Source: Cellvibrio polysaccharolyticus (GTDB taxonomy: Bacteria; Pseudomonadota; Gammaproteobacteria; Pseudomonadales; Cellvibrionaceae). From it: 64,000 nt of DNA. This document shows positions 25,897-33,504 of the stretch, in pieces (within the stretch, counting starts at the first letter, position 1; each line of letters opens with the position of its first letter). The notes under the pieces were generated by a model. That model was not told where the DNA came from and made no database searches. It saw only the letters and a list, made by a program, of their open reading frames with translations. Position numbers and translations under genes: made by a program. The stretch covers positions 2,480,001-2,544,000 of the forward strand of contig NZ_PRDL01000001.1 in the NCBI RefSeq assembly GCF_015182315.1, written 5' to 3'.

Positions 25897-26736
25897 TTAG
25901 TAAACGGCCATGCCATGCCGAAATAATTCTCTTGCCAGCACTTCGTCCAACAAGGGTAAATCTGTATCGCGTAATTCGAGAAAGCTGATTTGATGCTGTC
26001 GATAACGCTGCTGCTTTTCCAACTGGTTGGAAATGGTCGCGGCATTAGCTTGCGCATCCCAATAGTCTATACACAAGCGAATTTCCGGTACAAAAAAATC
26101 CGCAGTAACGCCAATATCTTCAGCCAGGGCATAGCTGGTTGCGTAATTGACGCCAGTCAGATAAAGCCAATTATTAATCAGGCGTTCTGCGCTATTGCGA
26201 TACCCCTGACCGTTCAAGGCACGTCCTTCTGTGACCGATAAATTCGGCGAAAGGCTCATAACAATGTGTTGGTAAGCGGGTTGTTCGAGCAGAGTTTCCG
26301 GCCAGGTCACATAAGGAATGCCGGATTGTTCATTTTCCTGCTGCTGCCCGCCAAGCGCTGCGCCCGCAGGCGTCAAACACCAACCGTGCAAGTATTTTTT
26401 AATCCAGCCACGCTCTGCCAGTAACAGGTTAACCAGGCGTGCGGGCAAGCCGGCTTTTTGCCCCAGATGCGTTGCACTCAGCGGTGCGTCCGGTAGCATC
26501 AAAAATATCGGGTGGTTTTGTACCGACTCCGGCCAGGCAATGTATTCACCAAACTTGGGATGGGTAAGATAAATGCCACCTTCGAAACGTCCTTTGGCGG
26601 TCAGTTGCCAATGACCATCCACTTTGATAATCCAGCCGCCTTTGGCCAACAGTACAAAAACTTCCTTACTCTCCTTGGCCAGCGAACGGGCCAGGGCGGT
26701 GGTAGAAATATGTTTTTCATGCGTCGATGCAGTCAT
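25897..26736 (-). CDS. Orphan protein with duplicated winged-helix-like repeat and PD-(D/E)XK-like C-terminus
   Basis: A 279-residue protein. Residues ~11-54 and ~86-130 look like two copies of one module: a helical stretch, then GGWI/RGWI, then HWQLTAKGRFEGG/GWCLTPAGAALGG, resembling winged-helix units. The C-terminal ~75 residues follow the order of a PD-(D/E)XK nuclease: Asp213 in ADFFVPE, Asp224 in CIDYW (usually Glu), Lys241 and a hydrophobic strand SFLELRDTDL, then LDEVLARELFRHGM. Similar proteins occur in pseudomonads with uninformative names. A DNA- or RNA-acting role is inferred, not shown. Divergently placed from yaiI, 73 bp away. Confidence 0.6.
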   Translation of the reverse strand: MTASTHEKHISTTALARSLAKESKEVFVLLAKGGWIIKVDGHWQLTAKGRFEGGIYLTHPKFGEYIAWPESVQNHPIFLMLPDAPLSATHLGQKAGLPARLVNLLLAERGWIKKYLHGWCLTPAGAALGGQQQENEQSGIPYVTWPETLLEQPAYQHIVMSLSPNLSVTEGRALNGQGYRNSAERLINNWLYLTGVNYATSYALAEDIGVTADFFVPEIRLCIDYWDAQANAATISNQLEKQQRYRQHQISFLELRDTDLPLLDEVLARELFRHGMAVY

Positions 26737-26809
26737 TGCAAATCTCTGTCTTTATCCTGAACCGAGTGTAACAGGTATAATTGGCGTTTTCGTTTGCGGA
26801 ACCCCTGTC

Positions 26810-27265
26810 ATGCAAATCTGGATTGATGCCGATGCCTGTCCGAAACCGGTCAAGGAAATTGTTTTTCGCGCCGCGGTGAGAACAGCCACTCAAGTGACTC
26901 TGGTCGCCAACCAACCGCTTTCGGTTCCGCCATCACCCTTGATTCGCGCCATTCAGGTCAGCAGCGGTTTTGACGTGGCCGATAATTACATTGTCGACAC
27001 TGCCGTCAGTGGTGATTTGCTGGTAACTGCCGATATTCCGTTAGCTGCCGAAGCGGTTGCCAAAGGGCTGATTGTGGTCAATCCACGCGGCGAAGAATAC
27101 ACCCGCGAAAATGTGCGCCAACGATTAAACATGCGCGACTTTATGGAAACACTGCGCAGCAGCGGCATCAACTCCGGCGGCCCAGCCCCTTATTCGCCGC
27201 AGGATCGCCAGGCATTTGCCAATTCGCTGGACCGTTTACTGGCACGCTTTCGCCTCGCAAACTGA
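26810..27265 (+). CDS. yaiI: YaiI/YqxD family protein (DUF188)
   Basis: A 151-residue protein starting at the ATG 26810; the open frame extends back to 26624 but MQIWIDADACPKPVKEI is the family N-terminus. Other hallmarks are VSSGFDVADNYIV, the TADIPLA motif and NVRQRLNMRDFMETLRSSGINSGGPAPYSPQDRQAFANSLDR. The fold is PIN/NYN-like, with conserved acidic residues (DADACP, TADIPLA), suggesting nuclease-type metal binding, though the biochemical role is unknown. Cytoplasmic. Confidence 0.93.
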   Translation: MQIWIDADACPKPVKEIVFRAAVRTATQVTLVANQPLSVPPSPLIRAIQVSSGFDVADNYIVDTAVSGDLLVTADIPLAAEAVAKGLIVVNPRGEEYTRENVRQRLNMRDFMETLRSSGINSGGPAPYSPQDRQAFANSLDRLLARFRLAN

Positions 27266-27326
27266 ACAAATAAGCCAATAGCAAGGGTTTATTATATTGA
27301 CGCTGGTAAATTGTTAAAGGAATCAC

Positions 27327-27859
27327 TATACTGCGCCCACTTTCAGTAAAGCCTCTGTAAAACCCAATGATGTCGCGCGGGGTGATGCTGAACAGACCGG
27401 ATGTCTGAAGGCTGCCCGTAATCATTGATTTCCTTTATCGTCGACGCAAGTCGCGATCCAGCCTTTCCAAGTGACGTAATCCTTTATCGAGCAAGGTTGC
27501 TCAAAGGTTACATGGTACCGCTTGAACGTATTGTTTTAGCATCAGGTGCCAGGGATATGTTGATCCAATTGTTCCAAATGCCAGTATACCCATATCAGTT
27601 TGTTTGCTAACAGCATTGGTGTTGCCGTCGGTTGATGGTAATTATTGCTGCCAGCTTGCAATCCGGGTTATCGACTGCATCGCGAATTAATCAGATCACA
27701 GCGCTTCTGTTTCCCCTGTTTGTTCGCATGGTTACCGCCAATACGATCACTCGCATCAGAGCGTCACAGGTTTTATTTAAATACATTAACGACAAGACCC
27801 TGCGTAGTTTGCGTGACCGGGCAATGTCGTTTTCCATTGCTTCACAACAAGGTTCAAGC
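27327..27859 (+). promoter_or_regulatory. Long leader region of the DEAD-box helicase gene
   Basis: A -10-like TATACT at 27327-27332 (TGGTAA at -35 with 17-bp spacing is a 3-of-6 match) would give a 5' untranslated leader of about 520 nt before the helicase ATG at 27860. The stretch 27266-27859 has only short random frames. E. coli deaD/csdA and other cold-shock genes also have long leaders, so thermal or auto-regulation is plausible; no known riboswitch was recognised. Confidence 0.4.
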
Positions 27860-29713
27860 ATGTCATCACCTGTATTATTTAGCGATCTCGCTCTTTCCGA
27901 ACCCGTTCTTAAAGCCATTCAATCTGTTGGCTACGAACAACCTTCACCTATTCAGGCTGCCGCAATTCCGGTATTGCTCAACGGTGGAGACATTGTAGGT
28001 ATGGCGCAAACCGGCACCGGTAAAACCGCTGCATTTGCGCTGCCATTGTTATCCCGTCTGGATATCAAACTGGCCGAACCCCAAATTCTGGTACTGGCGC
28101 CAACGCGTGAGCTGGCCATTCAGGTTGCTGAAGCCTTCCATCGCTACGCCAGCGAAATCCCCGGTTTCCATGTACTGCCAATTTACGGCGGTCAGGACAT
28201 GACCAGCCAGCTGCGCTCCTTAAAGCGTGGCGTTCACGTCGTCGTTGGCACGCCCGGTCGTGTTATGGACCATTTGCGTCGCGGTAGCCTTAACCTCAGC
28301 AACCTGAAGAGTCTGGTACTCGACGAAGCTGACGAAATGCTGCGCATGGGCTTTATTGACGATGTAGAGTGGATTCTGGAACACACTCCGGCAACCCGTC
28401 AAACCGCACTTTTTTCTGCCACCATGCCACGCGAAATCCGCAAGGTAGCAGACAGCTATTTGCGCGACCCGCAAGAAATCAAAATCGCCAGCAACCAGTC
28501 TACCGGTGACAACATCGAGCAGGTTTACTGGATGGTAAGCGGCACCAACAAAGTGGATGCGCTTACCCGTATTCTGGAAGTTGAGCCATTTGACGGCATG
28601 ATTATTTTCGTGCGCACCAAAACTGCAACCGTTGAGCTGGCTGAAAAACTGGAAGCTCGTGGTTACGCAGCTTCTGCACTGAATGGTGATATGAACCAGC
28701 AGCTGCGTGAGCGCACCATTGAGCGCCTGAAAAATGGCAAACTCGATATCGTTATCGCTACCGATGTAGCCGCGCGCGGTATTGACGTTGAGCGTGTAAG
28801 CCACGTTGTTAACTACGATATTCCTTACGATAGCGAAGCTTACGTTCACCGTATTGGCCGTACCGGTCGTGCCGGTCGTAGCGGCAAAGCGATTCTGTTT
28901 GTTGCACCGCGTGAAAAACGCCTGCTGTACACCATCGAAAAAGCGACTCGCAAGCCTATTACGCTGATGGAATTGCCAAGCGGCGCTACGGTAACTCGTC
29001 ACCGTATTGATCAGTTTACCCAGCAAATTTCTACTACGTTGGCAGAGCAAACTGACCTGACATTCTTCAACGATTTGTTGGCAGAATTCAGCCACAAAAA
29101 TGATGTTTCACCGGAAGAGATTGCTTCTGCGCTGGCGTTTTTAGTGCAAAGAGAGCGTCCGCTGCAAGTGAAATTCACTGACGTTAAACCAGACCGCTCA
29201 CGAGATGAACGCGGCAGTTTCCGCGAACGTGATGATCGTGGCGGCCGTGATCGCGATAGTCGCGGCGAGCGCAGTGACCGTCCTCGTGGCGGCAGCCGTG
29301 AAGATCGTCCGCGTCGCGAATTCGCCTCTGACGAAAACATGCAGCGCTACCGCATTGAGGTAGGCCGCAACCACGAAGCACGTCCTGGTGATATCGTTGG
29401 CGCCATCGCCAATGAAGCCGGCATTTCCAGCAGTAACATTGGCCATATCAAACTGTTTGATGATTTCTCAACCGTTGATCTGCCCAAAGGTTTGCCAGCA
29501 GAAACGCTGACCCAACTGAAGAAAGTGCGCGTGCGCAACCGTCCGCTGGAAATTACCGTGGACACAGGTGCAGGTGGCAACTTCTCTCGCGAACCGCGTG
29601 AGAAACGCCCTTTCTCTGACAAGCCGCGCCGTGAAGGTGAGTTCAAGGGCAAGCCGAAAGTGCGTGACCGCGATACCAAAAACAAAGGTTACCGCGGTAA
29701 AAAGCCGGAGTAA
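27860..29713 (+). CDS. deaD: DEAD-box RNA helicase, DeaD/CsdA type
   Basis: A 617-residue ATP-dependent RNA helicase. The ATG at 27860 is favoured (AAGG upstream, and MSSPVLFSDLALSEPV is a normal N-terminus); the frame is open back to 27632. Motifs: Q-motif GYEQPSPIQ, Walker A AQTGTGKTAAF near residue 50, DEAD in LVLDEADEML near 157, SAT in FSATMP, and HRIGRTGRAGR near 332. A DbpA-type RNA-binding domain (YRIEVGRNHEARPGDIVGAI) lies at ~493-560. The linker and tail are rich in Arg, Asp and Gly (RDDRGGRDRDSRG). CsdA helps ribosome assembly and mRNA decay in the cold. Confidence 0.94.
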   Translation: MSSPVLFSDLALSEPVLKAIQSVGYEQPSPIQAAAIPVLLNGGDIVGMAQTGTGKTAAFALPLLSRLDIKLAEPQILVLAPTRELAIQVAEAFHRYASEIPGFHVLPIYGGQDMTSQLRSLKRGVHVVVGTPGRVMDHLRRGSLNLSNLKSLVLDEADEMLRMGFIDDVEWILEHTPATRQTALFSATMPREIRKVADSYLRDPQEIKIASNQSTGDNIEQVYWMVSGTNKVDALTRILEVEPFDGMIIFVRTKTATVELAEKLEARGYAASALNGDMNQQLRERTIERLKNGKLDIVIATDVAARGIDVERVSHVVNYDIPYDSEAYVHRIGRTGRAGRSGKAILFVAPREKRLLYTIEKATRKPITLMELPSGATVTRHRIDQFTQQISTTLAEQTDLTFFNDLLAEFSHKNDVSPEEIASALAFLVQRERPLQVKFTDVKPDRSRDERGSFRERDDRGGRDRDSRGERSDRPRGGSREDRPRREFASDENMQRYRIEVGRNHEARPGDIVGAIANEAGISSSNIGHIKLFDDFSTVDLPKGLPAETLTQLKKVRVRNRPLEITVDTGAGGNFSREPREKRPFSDKPRREGEFKGKPKVRDRDTKNKGYRGKKPE

Positions 29714-29719
29714 TCCGCT

Positions 29720-29757
29720 AAAAAAAATGGCCTGAATAATTCAGGCCATTTTTTTAT
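29720..29757. terminator. Bidirectional Rho-independent terminator
   Basis: AAAAAATGGCCTGAA and TTCAGGCCATTTTTTT form a perfect stem with a short AATA loop between the helicase (plus strand) and the thioredoxin-like gene (minus strand, stop at 29761). Confidence 0.93.
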
Positions 29758-29760
29758 CTG

Positions 29761-30252
29761 TTATTTTTGCAATGCACGACAAGTGCTGCCGGTCAGCCAG
29801 TTGGCCGCCGCCAGCAACTGCTCTTCATTCAGGTAGCCACGATAGCGCCCTGCCTCTTCGCCTTGCGCATTTAACACCAGTGTCATCGGGGTTGCTTCAA
29901 CACCACCCACCTTGCGCAGAAAAGTTTCTGTGCCAGCAAAAGCCGGTAGCTCACTGCGATGACGTCGCAGCTCTGCTCTCAATTGGCGATCACTGCCGCG
30001 AATACCGACCAATTGCATAACCACTTGCGGGCAAGCCGACTGCACCGCTTGCATTGCCTGCATTTGCAAACCACACCAGCGACAATCCGGCTGATAGAAC
30101 ATCAACAATTGCGGCTTTTTTGGTTGCAGCGAAGCATCCGGGTGATCTGATAACACGTTTAGCGGCATGCCAGACAAAGCTGCACTGACCGGCACAGACA
30201 TACCCAACCACAGCCCGATGCAAAAAATCACCGGGCCATATTTTCTAATCAT
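29761..30252 (-). CDS. Exported thioredoxin-fold protein
   Basis: A 163-residue protein; the ATG at 30252 avoids overlap with the receptor stop at 30270 and opens a clean signal peptide (IRKYGPVIFCIGLWLGMSVPVSA). The active-site motif is CRWC (YQPDCRWCGLQMQA) near residue 60, followed by VEATPMTLVLNAQGEEAGRYRGYL with the cis-Pro of thioredoxin folds. It would act in the periplasm as a thiol-disulphide protein. It lies 17 bp after the TonB receptor and is likely cotranscribed with it. The receptor carries a CxxC in its plug, a possible redox client; this link is inference. Confidence 0.85.
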   Translation of the reverse strand: MIRKYGPVIFCIGLWLGMSVPVSAALSGMPLNVLSDHPDASLQPKKPQLLMFYQPDCRWCGLQMQAMQAVQSACPQVVMQLVGIRGSDRQLRAELRRHRSELPAFAGTETFLRKVGGVEATPMTLVLNAQGEEAGRYRGYLNEEQLLAAANWLTGSTCRALQK

Positions 30253-30269
30253 TATGGGGTTGCCATCGC

Positions 30270-32384
30270 TTAAAAAGACCATTTAACCCCGGTATAAAAT
30301 TCCCGGGAATCCATCGGGCCGTATATATAGGCCACATCGTACCCTCTCAAATACATCAGCGGTGAACCGGATTTTCTTACCTGGCTGTAATTGAATACAT
30401 TGTTAGCGCCGGCATAAACACTGAAATCATCGCTAAATGCCCAGGCCGCTTTGAAGTTTACCAGCGCATAAGATGGCGCTTTTAACGGCTTGGCAATTAA
30501 CTCCGCCTCATCATCGAACCCTTCATAACCGTATTCAGCAAGGTTACGCGAGGCATACCAGACCGCGTCCATATTCAGCGAAAACTTATGCCATTGAAAT
30601 TCCGTACCCAAAGTAATCCGCTGCTCAATAGGGGCGATGGCGTAAGAGGCCTTGAATGCATCATCATAGTCAAAATTTTCGAAAGAAAATCGAGCGCCCC
30701 AATAGTCGGTGATTTGATAGCCAAGCACCAGATCTGCCGTTGTGACGCTCGCTTTTTCACTGAGCTGCGACAAAACCGGCACGCCCTCTTCGGTGTGCTC
30801 CAGCGAAGCCAGATTGTTCAGACTGGTGTATGCCACAGAAAAAGTAGCATCCAGTTTTTCGCCTTCATAACTTAATGCGTAATTGGTAGAAAGCGATTCT
30901 TCCAGCTTATCGACATCAATTAAATAGCCCATTTCCGCATCAAGAATGCCGTGCTCGCTCTCAAAAAAAGACAGGGGCGCGCGATACCCTTTCCCGATGG
31001 ATAAACGCGAAGTAATAGCGGGCGTATGAAAAAAACGGGCATCCAGCCGGGGGGCAATAAAAGTTTGCTCAATCTCGACACCGGGTTTGGCAGGATCGAT
31101 AAAATCTGCCTGGACGCGATCTACCCGCAATACGGCAGAAATTTCCATCGGCAGGGCCGGCGTCCAGGTGTTTTGCAGAAAAAAGCCGTAGGTATCGTAA
31201 TCAAAACTGTCCGAGATAAAGTTCTCAACGTCCTGCAGCGCTTCAGTTTTTGAGCGCAAGGTTTCCGAGCGATGGTCAACACCAAAGGTGAGCAAATGCT
31301 GCGGATGCCAAAGCCAGTCGAAGGCACCGCGATAATAATTCATGGTGTTCTCAGCGTAATAATCAATACCTTCGTAGAAAGAATCCTGCGTGTGATCGGC
31401 ATAACTCCAGGCGAATTCAGCGCTCAGCGTATCAGAGAATTCTGTCAGCCATTTTAAATAGGCCTCTTCACGGGTGGTATCAACCCACTCCAGGGTTTCC
31501 CAGGGTTTGCCAATAAAACGGTTATTCACATTACCGCCTTCAAACAGCTGCTCCGACTCGACACCATCGTAACTGGCCAAGGCAGAACCGATACTGTGCA
31601 CCACATCGCCCAATACCGGCCCGCCGAAAACCTCTGAATTAACGCGGGCGACTCGCAGCTGGACATTGTTATGGTCGTTTATATCGTGCGATAAACGCGC
31701 ACTCAGGCTGCTGTTTTCCTGGAAAGGCTTTTCGGAAACCCCATTGTTATCACCATCGGTCTGATCATGGGTGTCGTACTGGGCAATGAGCGTCAAACCG
31801 GTTCGGGCATCCGCCGAAACGCCGGTCGCATAGGCTTGCAGGGCCTGATAACCATGCTGCCCGGCAGAAATATCAGCTTCCAGATAATTGCTTTGCGCAT
31901 CCCGGGTAACAACGTTAACCGTGCCACCAATTGCCTCGGGTGCAATCAATGAGGCGCCGGCACCGCGCGCAATCTCGATGCGATCAATGCCGGTGGTTGC
32001 CAGCGCATCAAGAGCGTAGAAACCGGAGATCATGGTATGCACCGGCAAGCCATCCACCAGAATAGTGGTGTGTTCACCGCGCATGCCATTGAGCATTACC
32101 CGCTTGGCACCGCACATGGAACATTCGTTGGAAACCCGAACGCCGGGCTGATGTTGAATAGCCTGGGATAAATTCAGCGCCTGACGCGCATCAATCAGGG
32201 TGCTGTCCAGCACTTCGGTTTTCTGAATAACATCCTGCAGCCGCCCGGCGCTCGCCAGACGATCACGCAGCCCGGTGACCAGCGTTTCTTCCACTGCGGT
32301 AGCAGCAAGCGCCCCGTGCCCCACACTTGCCAACAGACAGGCCGAAACGGCCAGTGTTACCTTCCGAAGCTGGTTCTTTTTCAT
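30270..32384 (-). CDS. TonB-dependent outer-membrane receptor, likely MntR-controlled
   Basis: A 704-residue receptor with a signal peptide (residues 1-28), a plug domain (~45-165: LVDGLPVHT, ARGAGASLIAPEAIGGTVNVVTR) and a beta-barrel ending in VKWSF. Cys88 and Cys91 form a CxxC (NECSMCGAKR) inside the plug, unusual for siderophore receptors and suggestive of metal or redox sensing. The substrate is unknown. The divergent neighbour is mntR, and the promoter at 32439-32468 contains an MntR-box-like palindrome between -35 and -10, so manganese is the leading candidate. A thioredoxin-like gene follows at 30252. Confidence 0.9.
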   Translation of the reverse strand: MKKNQLRKVTLAVSACLLASVGHGALAATAVEETLVTGLRDRLASAGRLQDVIQKTEVLDSTLIDARQALNLSQAIQHQPGVRVSNECSMCGAKRVMLNGMRGEHTTILVDGLPVHTMISGFYALDALATTGIDRIEIARGAGASLIAPEAIGGTVNVVTRDAQSNYLEADISAGQHGYQALQAYATGVSADARTGLTLIAQYDTHDQTDGDNNGVSEKPFQENSSLSARLSHDINDHNNVQLRVARVNSEVFGGPVLGDVVHSIGSALASYDGVESEQLFEGGNVNNRFIGKPWETLEWVDTTREEAYLKWLTEFSDTLSAEFAWSYADHTQDSFYEGIDYYAENTMNYYRGAFDWLWHPQHLLTFGVDHRSETLRSKTEALQDVENFISDSFDYDTYGFFLQNTWTPALPMEISAVLRVDRVQADFIDPAKPGVEIEQTFIAPRLDARFFHTPAITSRLSIGKGYRAPLSFFESEHGILDAEMGYLIDVDKLEESLSTNYALSYEGEKLDATFSVAYTSLNNLASLEHTEEGVPVLSQLSEKASVTTADLVLGYQITDYWGARFSFENFDYDDAFKASYAIAPIEQRITLGTEFQWHKFSLNMDAVWYASRNLAEYGYEGFDDEAELIAKPLKAPSYALVNFKAAWAFSDDFSVYAGANNVFNYSQVRKSGSPLMYLRGYDVAYIYGPMDSREFYTGVKWSF

Positions 32385-32438
32385 ACGCCGGGTTCCCGAT
32401 GCCGATTGCTGAAATCTTCAATGATGCCAAAGCAAACA

Positions 32439-32468
32439 AATTTAGCAGTTGCTACACTTTTGCGTCAA
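32439..32468 (-). promoter_or_regulatory. Receptor promoter with overlapping MntR box
   Basis: On the minus strand TTGACG (32468-32463) and TAAATT (32444-32439) are spaced by 18 bp. The palindrome TAGCAACTGCTA (plus-strand 32443-32454, TAGC-N4-GCTA) fills the spacer and touches the -10 box. The E. coli MntR box has the same TAGC-N4-GCTA core, so Mn-loaded MntR would block RNA polymerase here. Confidence 0.7.
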
Positions 32469-32575
32469 GAGCGATGCAAGAGATTCTCAGGTGAGAAAGA
32501 ATAATGTTTGTTAAATCGGGAAGTGGTGCACGCGCCTATAGCAGGGCTTTACTGATCTGAATCATAGCTCCAGGG

Positions 32576-32587
32576 TAGCGGTTGCTT
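32576..32587 (+). promoter_or_regulatory. Second MntR-box-like site upstream of mntR
   Basis: TAGCGGTTGCTT keeps 7 of 8 bases of the TAGC-N4-GCTA core and lies 121 bp before the mntR start, touching a possible -10 (TAAGAT at 32587-32592). It may provide autoregulation; the -35 is poor. Confidence 0.45.
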
Positions 32588-32707
32588 TAAGATAGCGACA
32601 CGGTTTCCTAACCCTTATGCAGAAGACTCCATCCGCCGGCTCATGCAAGCCGGTGGTGATGACGCAGCAACGAAGCGCCGTCATATCCTTTTCCCCAGGA
32701 GCAGGTT

Positions 32708-33145
32708 GTGCCCAAACAACTGGTTGACCCACAAATTCAGGCCAAATGGTTCTCAAGAGTTCGCGAGGCCCATAAGGTAGAAACGACGGAAGATTACGTC
32801 GAACTGATCGCCGATTTGATTCATGTAAATCAGGAAGCCCGCCTGAGCGATCTGGCGCAACGCCTTGGCGTTACACACGCCACCGCCAGCAAGGTATTAA
32901 ACCGTTTGAAAGAAGAGGGTTATGTTTCCAGCCAACCCTACCGGTCGATATTTTTAACGCCGACCGGCGTGGATTTGGCAGAAAAGTGCAAAACGCGACA
33001 TCAGATTATTCTTAATTTTCTGATCAGTCTGGGCGTGAGCCGCGAGGCGGCTGAGTACGATGCAGAAGGCATTGAGCATCACATCAGCGAAGAAACACTG
33101 GAAAAATTCAAAGCCTTTACCGCCGACCACAAAAAACCGGATTGA
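32708..33145 (+). CDS. mntR: Manganese-responsive transcriptional regulator
   Basis: A 145-residue DtxR/MntR-type regulator beginning with GTG at 32708, AGGAG upstream. The winged helix-turn-helix (RLSDLAQRLGVTHATASKVLNRLKEEGYV) spans residues ~50-85. The metal-site region matches E. coli MntR: REAHKVETTEDYVELI near residue 18, AEGIEHHISEETLEKF near 118 (the His-His pair and Glu). The length and lack of an SH3-like domain place it in the MntR group. It represses transport genes when Mn is abundant. No MntH or MntP gene lies in the window. Confidence 0.93.
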   Translation: MPKQLVDPQIQAKWFSRVREAHKVETTEDYVELIADLIHVNQEARLSDLAQRLGVTHATASKVLNRLKEEGYVSSQPYRSIFLTPTGVDLAEKCKTRHQIILNFLISLGVSREAAEYDAEGIEHHISEETLEKFKAFTADHKKPD

Positions 33146-33157
33146 ACCTGCCAAAAA

Positions 33158-33191
33158 ATAGACGAATGACCGAACAGCGGTCATTCGTCTA
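33158..33191. terminator. Bidirectional hairpin between mntR and the 33199 gene
   Basis: AGACGAATGACCG (33160-33172) pairs perfectly with CGGTCATTCGTCT (33178-33190) around a 5-base loop. On the minus strand it is followed by ATTTTTTGG, a good terminator for the gene ending at 33199; on the plus strand the T-run is delayed. Confidence 0.8.
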
Positions 33192-33198
33192 TCCCGTT

Positions 33199-33480
33199 TT
33201 ACTCATCAAACAACTGAATCATATAACCGGTTTTTATGGCTTCGGCCATTGCTTTATCGGCCATCACTACCCGCGGATCTTCCAGCAAATTTTTTGGCAC
33301 CAGCTTGCGCTTTTCAATTTCAATGGCGGTAAAACCGGCGCGCATTAAATAAATTTTGCATAACTGTTCGGCACCGAATAGATCGGCAAAATGAATGTAA
33401 ACAATGAAAGCTTTTTTTTGACCGATTTCAATATCATCGCGAGCTTTGCTGGCGGTGGCATTGGCTGAAAATATATACAT
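33199..33480 (-). CDS. Conserved-looking small protein of unknown function
   Basis: A 93-residue cytoplasmic protein with no signal or membrane segment. The sequence is compact and well formed (IGQKKAFIVYIHFADLFGAEQLCKIYLMRAGF, then IEIEKRKLVPKNL and MAEAIKTGYMIQLFDE), suggesting one alpha/beta domain. I do not recognise the family. It lies 24 bp after the rapA start region in reverse order (rapA stop at 33505) and ends at a hairpin terminator, so it may be read with rapA or alone. Confidence 0.65.
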   Translation of the reverse strand: MYIFSANATASKARDDIEIGQKKAFIVYIHFADLFGAEQLCKIYLMRAGFTAIEIEKRKLVPKNLLEDPRVVMADKAMAEAIKTGYMIQLFDE

Positions 33481-33504
33481 GGTTTATTTCCGATAAAAAG
33501 TCGA

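Noticed and set aside
28220..29095. Minus-strand frame of 291 codons inside the helicase
   Set aside because: Antisense shadow of the DEAD-box gene, no start signals.
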